Shown piece by piece: positions 1-6,788 of a DNA stretch of 22,087 bases. The stretch comes from a virus. A model generated the notes under the pieces. It did not search any database and was not told where the DNA came from. It saw nothing but the letters and a program-made list of their open reading frames with translations. The stretch is from positions 1-22,087 of IMG/VR virus record IMGVR_UViG_3300030380_002799; one strand, 5' to 3'. How positions within the stretch are numbered: position 1 is the first letter of the stretch; every line of letters starts with the position of its first letter. A program made the translations under genes and the position numbers.

Positions 1-62
1 GGAACCGAATTGCGGCATAAACTTTTTAAAACTTTACATATAAGATAAATCCCATTATTACT

Positions 63-91
63 GGGGCGGGGCAATCCCGCCCCTTTTTTTT
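63..91 (+). terminator. Rho-independent terminator, part of a repeated terminator-RBS cassette
   Basis: A perfect 8-bp GC stem (GGGGCGGG at 63-70, CCCGCCCC at 76-83) with loop GCAAT is followed by eight T (84-91). It probably ends transcription from a gene left of the window. The ribosome site of the next gene (GAGG, 94-97) begins two bases after the T-tract, so the terminator lies in the leader of that gene. Nearly the same arrangement recurs at 894-936. Confidence 0.9.
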
Positions 92-105
92 ATGAGGTAT
101 AAAAA

Positions 106-510
106 ATGAATAATTTAAAAAGCAATACAGAACATCTGGAAGCACTGGCGAAAGATTTTAAAGAGACACATCCAAGCACTTCAAGGGATCTGGAATATGC
201 CGCCGCGGATATAAAACTTTTAAAGGACCAAGTTTTTGAATATCGCACTTTTCAAGAAAAGTTGAACGAACGGGAAAAAAACCTTTCTCAATCTTTATTC
301 GAATATTTAAAGCCACAAATTAAAAGTTTTATTACGCACGAGATAGAAATGTGCATTGATGAAAACCAAACTATTGAAGGCTTGGTAAGCGACGTTGACA
401 CATTGCGGGACAACCTCGACAGTTTCGAGATTGATGAGGACACAATAAAAGACGCCGTAAAGGATCTGTTTAATTATGGCGGCGTGTCAGTAAGCTTGGA
501 GGTCAACTAG
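106..510 (+). CDS. Unknown 134-residue acidic helical protein
   Basis: I do not recognise this protein. It is hydrophilic, rich in Glu, Asp and Lys, with long predicted helical stretches (about residues 8-75) and no Cys pair, signal peptide or membrane segment. The C-terminal part is acidic (residues about 84-115) before a short Gly/Val-rich end. The start is supported by GAGG at 94-97, eight bases upstream. The gene begins directly after a terminator and abuts the next gene with no gap, so the two are probably translated together. By position it belongs to a set of small accessory genes before the packaging module. Confidence 0.75.
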   Translation: MNNLKSNTEHLEALAKDFKETHPSTSRDLEYAAADIKLLKDQVFEYRTFQEKLNEREKNLSQSLFEYLKPQIKSFITHEIEMCIDENQTIEGLVSDVDTLRDNLDSFEIDEDTIKDAVKDLFNYGGVSVSLEVN

Positions 511-708
511 ATGAGAACTTTTGACCAATGGCTACAATTAACCGACGACGCATTGGAGCGCGTTTACTGGGCAAGAGAAAAGGGGATAATGTCAAACGAC
601 GAAACCCCCCAGAAGGTTCTAGAGCGCGTCCAAGAACTAGAGGTGATTGAATACTGCACCGTTAACGGCGGCGTATTATTTGATATAGATGATCTGGAGG
701 TTCTTTAA
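511..708 (+). CDS. Unknown 65-residue acidic protein
   Basis: A short acidic protein that I cannot assign. It begins MRTFDQWL and contains several Trp/Tyr residues and one Cys near residue 49, with no membrane segment. AGGAG-like purines (TTGGAGGTC, about 496-504) at the end of the previous gene give a good ribosome site. The ATG follows the previous TAG directly and the TAA is directly followed by the ATG of the next gene, so 106-873 reads as a three-gene string without gaps. Coding is supported by this packing rather than by similarity. Confidence 0.7.
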   Translation: MRTFDQWLQLTDDALERVYWAREKGIMSNDETPQKVLERVQELEVIEYCTVNGGVLFDIDDLEVL

Positions 709-873
709 ATGGCGGTTTTATTAAACTGGGTCAAAAAACTAGGGCAATGGCATTTATCCGGCGGCAATGGTCAAACACTTTGCGGGCGGCCTATGTTGGG
801 TAATAATTACGCAAACTATATCCCAGAAAGCGAGCGCACCAAGTGCCCCGATTGCTTTAAATTTGACGAATAA
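709..873 (+). CDS. Small putative zinc-binding protein, 54 residues
   Basis: The reading frame encodes 54 residues. A segment TLCGR (Cys25) is followed about 25 residues later by KCPDCF (Cys47 and Cys50). The CPxC knuckle plus a lone upstream Cys, with His15 in QWHLSG, is the usual look of a small zinc ribbon or treble-clef protein; the fourth ligand is not certain. GGAGG (about 696-700) in the end of the previous gene serves as ribosome site and the ATG directly follows the TAA. Its function is unknown; small Cys-rich proteins of this type in phages often bind nucleic acid or host proteins, but nothing here shows a target. Confidence 0.7.
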   Translation: MAVLLNWVKKLGQWHLSGGNGQTLCGRPMLGNNYANYIPESERTKCPDCFKFDE

Positions 874-893
874 GCGATATTATGCGATTAATC

Positions 894-920
894 GGGGCGG
901 GGTATTTCCGCCCCTTTTTT
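894..920 (+). terminator. Rho-independent terminator, second copy of the cassette
   Basis: GGGGCGG (894-900) pairs with CCGCCCC (908-914) around loop GGTATTT, followed by TTTTTT (915-920). It lies 20 bases after the stop of the zinc-knuckle gene and directly before the ribosome site (GAGG, 923-926) and ATG (934) of the next gene. Stem, T-tract and ATGAGGT motif closely match those at 63-108. Confidence 0.88.
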
Positions 921-933
921 ATGAGGTTTAAAA

Positions 934-1107
934 ATGACTGATGACGAAATTGAAAAACTTTTAAAAGAGTTGAAAGACTGGAACGCAGAACTTGAGGCGC
1001 AAAATTTGGAAGCGCGGAAGGTTTTAAATAAAATTGATAGCGAAATGAAAGCCGAATTTCCAAACGGTTTTAAAGCAAAAGAACTTTTCCCGGAAATATA
1101 TAAATAA
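934..1107 (+). CDS. Unknown 57-residue helical protein
   Basis: A small hydrophilic protein beginning MTDDEIEKLLKELKDW, almost entirely helix-forming (Glu, Lys and Leu with heptad-like spacing over residues 4-40), so a short coiled coil is likely. I recognise no family. The ATG is seven bases after GAGG (923-926), within the repeated terminator-RBS cassette. A terminator follows 22 bases after the stop, making this a single-gene unit between two terminators. A longer reading frame on the opposite strand (857-1063) is judged spurious because it would run through the terminator stem. Confidence 0.68.
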   Translation: MTDDEIEKLLKELKDWNAELEAQNLEARKVLNKIDSEMKAEFPNGFKAKELFPEIYK

Positions 1108-1129
1108 AACTTTTATATCTGTTTTATGG

Positions 1130-1158
1130 CCCCCAGTTTAATTACTGGGGGTTTTTTT
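1130..1158 (+). terminator. Rho-independent terminator closing the small-gene region
   Basis: CCCCCAG (1130-1136) pairs perfectly with CTGGGGG (1145-1151) around loop TTTAATTA, followed by seven T (1152-1158). It closes the block of small genes; no gene starts directly after it. Confidence 0.9.
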
Positions 1159-1296
1159 ATTTCTTTTTAAAACTTGCCGCCTCCCCTCCCTCGATCATGA
1201 TTAAAAACGTATGGCCCGAGATCCGCGGACACTGGGCCGGTTTTCTGGGCCGTCGGTTCTTTGGTCCAGATCCGCGGCCGGTGCTCCAGATCCAAC

Positions 1297-1330
1297 GCCG
1301 GAAAAATAAAACCGGCACCGGCAGCCGGTG
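1297..1330. repeat. Overlapping GC-rich inverted repeats
   Basis: GCCGG (1297-1301) can pair with CCGGC (1312-1316) around an A-rich 10-base loop. Overlapping it, CACCGGC (1316-1322) and GCCGGTG (1324-1330) form a perfect inverted repeat around a single base. The two hairpins share the base at 1316, so only one would form in full at a time. Confidence 0.65.
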
Positions 1331-1419
1331 GAAATTTGACGCCGGATCTCGGTCCGCGAACCGTTTATTTTTTGCCGGGTCCCTTCCGATATCGGGTCAA
1401 AAACCGTTGAAAATTTGCC

Positions 1420-1435
1420 AAAAATCGCGATTTTT
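1420..1435. repeat. Perfect 16-bp palindrome
   Basis: AAAAATCGCGATTTTT is a perfect palindrome lying 45 bases upstream of the -35 box of the terminase promoter. Its position and symmetry would suit a dimeric regulator or a packaging protein, but nothing else supports a particular binder. Confidence 0.6.
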
Positions 1436-1480
1436 CGCCCAGGTGGTGCGGCGCGGGCAGCGTAGGCAAGGACCATGTTT

Positions 1481-1509
1481 TTGACAAATAATGAAATACA
1501 AAATAGAAT
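1481..1509 (+). promoter_or_regulatory. Near-consensus sigma-70 promoter before the terminase gene
   Basis: TTGACA (1481-1486, 6 of 6 matches) and TAGAAT (1504-1509, 5 of 6) are separated by exactly 17 bases of AT-rich DNA. Transcription would start near 1516, about 35 bases before the terminase ATG. It is the best promoter in the window and probably drives the packaging and head genes using the host RNA polymerase. Confidence 0.85.
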
Positions 1510-1551
1510 CGGTTTTGCGCTTAGTTGCATAAAATCGCATAGGGTCCCCCG

Positions 1552-3009
1552 ATGAATCAGACCATAGGTTCGGTAGAAGATAAGATGATGAAACTTCAGT
1601 TGCGTTTGGCGCAATTGGAGAAAAACGAATTAGCGCAAAATAATTTTTTATATTTTGTACATTCTATGTGGCCTGAGTTTATCTCTGGCAGGCACCATAA
1701 AATCATTGCCGAGAAGCTCCAGAGAGTCGCGAGCGGCGAGCTAAAGCGCTTGATTATCAACATGGCCCCACGGCACACGAAGAGTGAGTTTGCGTCCTTT
1801 TTATTTCCGGCTTGGATGATGGGACAGAACCCGAATATGAAGATTATTCAGGCGACGCACACGACGGAGCTTGCTGTAAATTTTGGACGTAAGACGAAGA
1901 ACTTGATTGACAGTGATGAGTACAAGGAGATCTTTCCGGAGGTTAAGCTTGCGGCGGATAGTAAGGCTTCTGGTAGGTGGGACACGAGCCGTGGTGGGAT
2001 GTATTATGCTGTTGGTGTGGGGTCGAACTTAGCGGGTCGTGGTGGTGATTTAGTTATTATTGATGATCCGCATTCGGAGCAGACTGCGATGAGCAGTAGT
2101 GGGTTTGATGATGCGTGGGATTGGTATACTGGGGGTCCCCGACAACGTCTTCAGCCGGGAGGTAGTATAGTTTTGGTACAGACGCGTTGGTCGGAGAAGG
2201 ACATGACGGGTCAGTTATTGAGGGCGATGGCTAAAGATCCCTTAGCGGATCAGTGGGAGGTTGTGGAGTTACCGGCGATATTTGAGGATGACACGCCGTG
2301 TTGGCCGGAGTTTTGGAGTATTGAGGATTTGACCGCGGTTCGCGCATCAATTCCGGCGAGCAAGTGGAACGCGCAGTATCAGCAGAATCCTACGGGTGAG
2401 GAGAATGCGATTATTCCACGGGATTGGTGGAAGGTTTGGGAGGGTGAGAAGATCCCGCAGTTACAGTATGTGATACAGAGTTTGGACACGGCGTTTACGA
2501 AGAGGGAGCGTTCTGATTTTAGTGCGATAACGACGTGGGGTGTTTTTTTTCCGGAGGAGGGTGGTCCGCCTAATTTAATCCTTTTAGATGCCAAGAAAGG
2601 GCGTTATGATTTCCCTGAGTTAAAGGCACTTGCGTTTGAAGAGTATCAGTATTGGGAGCCGGACACGGTAATTATTGAGGCGAAAGCGAGCGGACTGCCT
2701 TTAACTCACGAGATGCGGCAGACGGGAATTCCTGTTGTAAATTTCACTCCGAGCAAGGGTAACGACAAGATGACGAGGGTACATTCGGTAAGTCCTTTGT
2801 TTGAGGCGGGCATGGTTTGGGCACCTGACGAGCCTTGGGCGGAGGAGTTAATTGAGGAGGTTGCGGCTTTTCCGGAGGGAGAGTATGACGATTTAGTAGA
2901 TAGCATGACACAGGCATTAATGCGGTATCGTCAGGGTAATTTTGTACAACTACCAACAGATGATTGGCAAGATGATGAAAAGTCTGCTACAGTGAGGGCA
3001 TATTACTAG
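1552..3009 (+). CDS. terL: Terminase large subunit (packaging ATPase and nuclease)
   Basis: This is the motor protein that pumps DNA into the prohead and cuts it. The N-terminal ATPase domain shows a Walker A-type loop APRHTKSE (residues 72-79), Walker B LVIIDDPH (167-174) and a coupling-type segment LVQTRWSEKDMTG (208-220). The C-terminal RuvC-like nuclease has acidic positions Asp312 (SLDTAF), Glu376 (IIEAKASG) and Asp446/447/450 (YDDLVDS). The length of 485 residues is normal; the C-terminal half resembles the family I remember as TIGR01630. The chosen ATG has AGGG at 1541-1544 seven bases upstream; a Met at residue 12 is an alternative. It is the first gene after a strong promoter. No small terminase gene is recognisable beside it. 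Confidence 0.97.
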   Translation: MNQTIGSVEDKMMKLQLRLAQLEKNELAQNNFLYFVHSMWPEFISGRHHKIIAEKLQRVASGELKRLIINMAPRHTKSEFASFLFPAWMMGQNPNMKIIQATHTTELAVNFGRKTKNLIDSDEYKEIFPEVKLAADSKASGRWDTSRGGMYYAVGVGSNLAGRGGDLVIIDDPHSEQTAMSSSGFDDAWDWYTGGPRQRLQPGGSIVLVQTRWSEKDMTGQLLRAMAKDPLADQWEVVELPAIFEDDTPCWPEFWSIEDLTAVRASIPASKWNAQYQQNPTGEENAIIPRDWWKVWEGEKIPQLQYVIQSLDTAFTKRERSDFSAITTWGVFFPEEGGPPNLILLDAKKGRYDFPELKALAFEEYQYWEPDTVIIEAKASGLPLTHEMRQTGIPVVNFTPSKGNDKMTRVHSVSPLFEAGMVWAPDEPWAEELIEEVAAFPEGEYDDLVDSMTQALMRYRQGNFVQLPTDDWQDDEKSATVRAYY

Positions 3010-3018
3010 GAGAGTTCT

Positions 3019-5427
3019 ATGGCGAGAGCACCTATCGGCGGACTAATGGACACGAATGTTCCATCTCAATTGGATGAGGATGATCTGTCTGCAGAGTTAG
3101 AATTAGAGATACCTGATTCTAGAGAGACTCCTTTGATGCTTGAGGGCGAAGAGGAGATAGAGATTGTAACCGAGGACGACGGAAGTGTCCTTGTGGATTT
3201 TGATCCTACGGAAGACAAAGAGGACATGGGTTTTGGCGAGAATCTTGCTGAGAACATGGATGACCGTGAGTTGGGGGCGATTTCTTCTGAATTGATGGGC
3301 GAGTTTGATGCAAACAAGGCCAGTCGTCAGGAGTGGGAAGACGCTTACACGGATGGTTTGGAGCTTCTTGGATTTAATTATGAGGAACGGACGGAGCCGT
3401 TTCGCGGTGCTTCTGGGGTGACTCACCCGTTACTTGCGGAAGCTGCGACTCAGTTTCAGGCGCAGGCGTTTAATGAACTTTTACCTTCGTCGGGTCCCGT
3501 CCGTACAGCAATTATGGGTGATGAGACGCGGGAGAAACAGGAACAGGCTTCCCGCGTTCGAAACTTTATGAACTATTACATCACGACTGTAATGGAAGAT
3601 TACACGCCTGACATGGATCAGATGTTGTTTTATTTACCTTTGGCGGGCAGTACGTTTAAGAAGGTGTATTACGATGAGGTTTTGGGTCGTGCGGTCAGTA
3701 AGTTTGTGCCTGCGGAGCAATTGGTAGTTCCTTACGAGACCTCTGATTTAGAGACATGTTCTAACATAGCGCATGTTATTCGTATGAATTTGAATGATTT
3801 GCGTAAGCAGCAATTAGCGGGGATATATCGTGATATTCCTATTATACCGCAACAGGGTGATTCTGACGAGGTACAGGGTGAATTGAACCGGATTACTGGT
3901 TTTGAACCCGGAAACGTGGATTATGACTGTACTTTACTGGAGTTTCATGCGGATTTAGATTTAGATGGTTTTGAGGATGTGGACGAAGATGGGGAGCCTA
4001 CGGGTATAAAGGTTCCTTACATTGTGACGGTTTCGCAAGATAATGGGCAAGTTTTGTCTATTCGTCGTAATTATCGTGAGGATGATGAGTTAAAGCGCAA
4101 GATACAATATTTTGTGCATTACAAGTTTTTACCGGGCTTTGGTTTTTATGGTCTTGGTTTGATACACACGATTGGCGGTCTCTCCCGAACCGCCACAGCG
4201 GCACTGCGACAGTTGATCGATGCAGGTACATTGTCAAATCTTCCTGCGGGTTTTAAGGCGCGTGGTTTGAGGATTCGTGACGATGATGATCCTTTGCAGC
4301 CGGGCGAGTTTAGGGACGTTGACGCGCCCGGTGGGGCTATCAGAGATAGTCTTATGCCGCTGCCCTTTAAGGGTCCCGATCAGACGTTGTTTAATTTATT
4401 GGGTTTTGTTGTACAAGCGGGTCAGAGGTTCGCGACTATTACTGATATGAAGGTTGGTGACGGCAATCAGAACGCGGCTGTCGGCACAACTTTGGCAATG
4501 TTGGAACAGGGCACACGGGTAATGAGCGCTGTACATAAGCGCTTACATTATGCGATGCGGATGGAGTTTAAGATACTTTCTCGTGTTATGAGTGAGTTTT
4601 TGCCTCAAGAGTACCCATATTCTGTGGAAAATGGGGATCAGGCGATAATGGCGTCTGATTTTGATGATCGTGTAGATGTGGTTCCTGTTAGTAATCCGAA
4701 TACGTTTAGTCAGGCGCAGCGTATAGCGTTGGCACAGACTAAGATGCAGTTGGCGGGTGCGGCTCCTGAGTTGCATAATATGCATGAAGTGTATCGTGAT
4801 ATGTATGAGGCGATTGGTGTAACGGATGTGGATCGTTTGATGAAGAAGGTTCCGGACGAAGAACCGGTGCCCACGGACCCCGCGTCAGAAAACATCAATG
4901 CTATGGATATGATAGAGTTGAACGCGTTTCAGGGTCAGGATCATCAGGCTCACATTATGGCGCATTTAGTTTTTGCATCTAGTCCTATGATTGGTGGGAT
5001 GCCTCCGGTTGCAATGTCTATACAAAAGCATGTTATGGAGCATGTAAGATTGCAGGCCGAAGAACAGGCTATGGCTCAGATGGCGCAAGCCGGACCTGTA
5101 CCTGCGGAGCAACAAGAGATGCAGATGCAGGCGATGATTGCACAGGGTATTGCGGCGGGTATGCAGCAATTGAAGCAGCTAAGTGCACAAGTATCTGGTC
5201 AGGGACCCGATCCTCTGGTAAAGTTAAAAGAACAGGAGTTGCAGATCAAGGCGCAGTCCGAACAGGCGGATGCACAACTGGATCAAGCAAAATTGCAGCT
5301 TGACGCGCAGAATCAACAGATGCGGGCCGAACAGTTTGATAAGAGGCTCGCGAGTCAGGAAGCGCAGACGGCGGCACGAATTGATAGCGCAATGCAGCGC
5401 GAACTAATGAAGCAAAGGGGTCAGTAA
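3019..5427 (+). CDS. Portal protein, P22 type
   Basis: The protein forms the dodecameric portal through which DNA enters and leaves the head. At 802 residues it is in the size range of the P22-type portal (P22 gp1 has 725). After an acidic, probably disordered start (residues 1-95) comes the typical segment SRQEWEDAYTDGLELLGF, then EPFRGASGVTHPLLAEAATQF (about 131-150). A Gln/Ala/Met-rich coiled-coil end (about 680-800) corresponds in position to the C-terminal barrel. AGGAG at 3007-3011 gives the ribosome site. It follows the terminase by nine bases, the standard order, and supports a short-tailed particle. Confidence 0.95.
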   Translation: MARAPIGGLMDTNVPSQLDEDDLSAELELEIPDSRETPLMLEGEEEIEIVTEDDGSVLVDFDPTEDKEDMGFGENLAENMDDRELGAISSELMGEFDANKASRQEWEDAYTDGLELLGFNYEERTEPFRGASGVTHPLLAEAATQFQAQAFNELLPSSGPVRTAIMGDETREKQEQASRVRNFMNYYITTVMEDYTPDMDQMLFYLPLAGSTFKKVYYDEVLGRAVSKFVPAEQLVVPYETSDLETCSNIAHVIRMNLNDLRKQQLAGIYRDIPIIPQQGDSDEVQGELNRITGFEPGNVDYDCTLLEFHADLDLDGFEDVDEDGEPTGIKVPYIVTVSQDNGQVLSIRRNYREDDELKRKIQYFVHYKFLPGFGFYGLGLIHTIGGLSRTATAALRQLIDAGTLSNLPAGFKARGLRIRDDDDPLQPGEFRDVDAPGGAIRDSLMPLPFKGPDQTLFNLLGFVVQAGQRFATITDMKVGDGNQNAAVGTTLAMLEQGTRVMSAVHKRLHYAMRMEFKILSRVMSEFLPQEYPYSVENGDQAIMASDFDDRVDVVPVSNPNTFSQAQRIALAQTKMQLAGAAPELHNMHEVYRDMYEAIGVTDVDRLMKKVPDEEPVPTDPASENINAMDMIELNAFQGQDHQAHIMAHLVFASSPMIGGMPPVAMSIQKHVMEHVRLQAEEQAMAQMAQAGPVPAEQQEMQMQAMIAQGIAAGMQQLKQLSAQVSGQGPDPLVKLKEQELQIKAQSEQADAQLDQAKLQLDAQNQQMRAEQFDKRLASQEAQTAARIDSAMQRELMKQRGQ

Positions 5428-5630
5428 TGGCAAGTGTAAAGATTGTAACGAATACACCAAAAGCGGCTCAAACGCCGCAAAATTATGCTGATATTAAGGA
5501 TCAGGGTAGAATACCTTATTGCAAGTTGGAGGAAATACCGACTCCTAATATTGCAAAGGCTAAGGTCACAACAGGAAAGAAGCGTGGAATGGGGGCTGCA
5601 CTACGCGGCGCACGGTTCACTAACGCCTAA
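5427..5630 (+). CDS. Small basic protein following the portal, unknown function
   Basis: A 67-residue basic protein that starts inside the portal stop codon (TAATG), so translation is coupled. The C-terminus KKRGMGAALRGARFTNA is a Gly/Arg-rich tail I associate with small proteins next to portal genes in marine phages. It has one Cys, no membrane segment and no recognised domain. The position suggests a head or neck accessory role, but this is inference from neighbours only. Confidence 0.75.
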   Translation: MASVKIVTNTPKAAQTPQNYADIKDQGRIPYCKLEEIPTPNIAKAKVTTGKKRGMGAALRGARFTNA

Positions 5631-6026
5631 ATGTCTGACAAGCTGCCCAAAGTAAGCATTGCTGTAGTTGGGGTTGTGATAGCCCAGATTGGCGGTTTCA
5701 TTTGGTGGACCGCCCAACAGGCTAGTACTATATCTAACTTGGAGGAGACGGTGAGTATTCTTACCGTTGAGAACAACGCTACGGACAGAACTAATTTAAT
5801 AAGAGATGTTGAGCAAAACAAAGAAAACATCGAAGAGTTGATTGATATTCTTGCCGAATTTTATGAAGACATGGAAGACGGGGATAACGAAATTTGGGCA
5901 GATATTGATATGATGAATGAAGATATGGGTGGCATGGCTAGCCATATGATGGAGATTATAAAGTTACAATCTAGAGTGGGAATACTGGAGAAAACCGTTG
6001 AGTTTACACGAAATGACGGAATGTAG
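5631..6026 (+). CDS. Membrane-anchored coiled-coil protein, possible inner-membrane spanin-like protein
   Basis: One N-terminal membrane segment (about residues 8-28, VSIAVVGVVIAQIGGFIWW) follows a short positive start, so the rest probably lies in the periplasm. Residues 33-85 look like a coiled coil (NLEETVSILTVEN and following), and the region 80-110 is acidic and Met-rich. This topology, and its place a few genes before the holin and endolysin, would fit an inner-membrane spanin or another lysis accessory. I see no outer-membrane lipoprotein partner, so the role is open. The ATG directly follows the previous stop, and the GTG alternative downstream has no support. Confidence 0.75.
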   Translation: MSDKLPKVSIAVVGVVIAQIGGFIWWTAQQASTISNLEETVSILTVENNATDRTNLIRDVEQNKENIEELIDILAEFYEDMEDGDNEIWADIDMMNEDMGGMASHMMEIIKLQSRVGILEKTVEFTRNDGM

Positions 6027-6028
6027 AG

Positions 6029-6484
6029 ATGGACCCATTAACAATTTTAGCCGGGCTGAAAACTGGATTAGCCGCCGGTAAGTCTGTAGCAGGTCTCAGT
6101 AAGCAAATTGGTCAATTTTTTGACGCTACGGACGCAGCTAAGAAACAATTACAAAAAAAAGGTGTTTCAGGAAAAAGCGTAAATGCTACGGCATTAGACC
6201 GTTTTGCCAAACTACGTCAGGCGGCGGAGGCTGAAGAAGAATTAAAAAAATTTATTTGTGAGCAATTAGGCCCAAGTCATTGGAATACGCTTTTAAAAAT
6301 ACGCAGAGAAGTGCTTGCAGAAAAAAGAGAGGCGGAGGCGCAAGCCCGAAGGGACGCTATACAGAGACAAGAACTTGCTATAACTGTAGTGGGTATAGTT
6401 GTTTTGTTAATTTTTACATTTGTGGGTGCCACCGGATATCTTCATTATATGGGTTGGTTGGACGTGAGGGATTACTTTAGATGA
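6029..6484 (+). CDS. Unknown protein with C-terminal membrane anchor
   Basis: The N-terminal 35 residues (MDPLTILAGLKTGLAAGKSVAGL) are mildly hydrophobic and amphipathic. A charged helical region (about 36-112, with an AEAEEELKKF stretch) follows, then one clear membrane segment (about 116-140) and a short C-terminal tail. Similar 'MDPLTxLAxxKxG' proteins are common in marine phages, to my recollection, with no known function. AGAG (6025-6028) is the only purine-rich stretch before the ATG, so coupling to the upstream gene is likely. It lies in the run of membrane proteins leading to the holin and may be a lysis or membrane accessory. Confidence 0.75.
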   Translation: MDPLTILAGLKTGLAAGKSVAGLSKQIGQFFDATDAAKKQLQKKGVSGKSVNATALDRFAKLRQAAEAEEELKKFICEQLGPSHWNTLLKIRREVLAEKREAEAQARRDAIQRQELAITVVGIVVLLIFTFVGATGYLHYMGWLDVRDYFR

Positions 6485-6651
6485 CATATGTTTTAATTTT
6501 TCTACACTTTATAAATACAGATCATTTGCAGTATTATCAGATTGGGACTTATTCGGATGAGGAACAATGCCTAGCACAGGCCGAAAAGGCAAAAATAATG
6601 GTGACGCACAACTCGATGAAGGTAGCGTGTCTGGAGGTTTCAAGCCTGTAA
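6481..6651 (+). CDS. Small putative exported or membrane protein, 56 residues
   Basis: The frame starts MTYVLIFLHF, a short hydrophobic stretch, and continues with a hydrophilic part that carries two Cys (residues 30 and 50). The ATG overlaps the previous stop (ATGA, 6481-6484), the usual coupling in this genome. The two Cys about 20 residues apart in a protein with a hydrophobic N-terminus suggest a secreted disulfide-bonded peptide, but the hydrophobic run is short and no lipobox precedes Cys30. Its last 85 bases are shared with the next gene in another frame, so at least one of the two could be spurious; the start overlap favours this one. Confidence 0.55.
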   Translation: MTYVLIFLHFINTDHLQYYQIGTYSDEEQCLAQAEKAKIMVTHNSMKVACLEVSSL

Positions 6652-6788
6652 TAGTAGAAAAAGGTAAAAAGTTTGCAGCGTATGATATAAATGGTAGACT
6701 AATAATATTGGGATATAATAAGCGAATAGTACAGGAGTATGCAGATGCCCAAAGCAAAATACGATTTGAACGACAACGGGAAAATTGA
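6567..6788 (+). CDS. Unknown 73-residue basic protein overlapping both neighbours
   Basis: The ATG has a good ribosome site (GAGG five bases or so upstream, GAGGAACAATG). The product has a Gly-rich basic start, then a compact part GGFKPVIVEKGKKFAAYDIN followed by GRLIILGYNKRIVQEYADAQ, which reads like a small beta-beta-alpha fold. The first 85 bases overlap the 6481-6651 gene and the last 44 the EF-hand gene. A GTG at 6627, after AAGG, would give a 53-residue version covering just the compact part and shrink the first overlap to 25 bases; that start is a real alternative. Family not recognised. Confidence 0.55.
   Translation: MPSTGRKGKNNGDAQLDEGSVSGGFKPVIVEKGKKFAAYDINGRLIILGYNKRIVQEYADAQSKIRFERQREN

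Larger units (their letters stand above)
1159..1551. other. Gene-free stretch with GC-rich repeat-bearing core, upstream of terminase
   Basis: I see no convincing gene here. Between 1211 and 1300 I count 60 G/C in 90 bases, far above the AT-rich flanks. The core holds repeated words: AGATCCGCGG at 1219-1228 and 1268-1277, CCAGATCC at 1266-1273 and 1286-1293, and an inverted GGATCT at 1344-1349. It also holds several hairpins and short palindromes (CCGATATCGG at 1386-1395). Open frames on both strands look spurious: their products are Arg/Gly-rich low-complexity translations of GC-rich DNA. The right end (1481-1509) is a promoter. Possible roles are a packaging or terminase-binding site, a structured RNA, or an acquired repeat element; the sequence alone does not decide. 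Confidence 0.6.

Noticed and set aside
1-48. C-terminal end of an upstream gene
   Set aside because: Three short frames end within the first 48 bases (stops at 18-20, 41-43 and 46-48); none can be preferred.
857-1063. Reverse-strand frame of 68 codons
   Set aside because: Runs through a perfect terminator and opposite to a forward gene with a good ribosome site.
1200-1500. tRNA or attachment site in the GC-rich island
   Set aside because: No T-arm (GGTTCAA-type) motif or cloverleaf could be drawn, and no integrase is present.
1201-1614. Reverse-strand frame of 137 codons and forward frame 1197-1484 of 95 codons across the GC-rich island
   Set aside because: Both are products of GC-rich DNA without stops. 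Products are Arg/Gly-rich with no motif, the reverse frame overlaps the terminase start and the promoter, and no good ribosome site was found.
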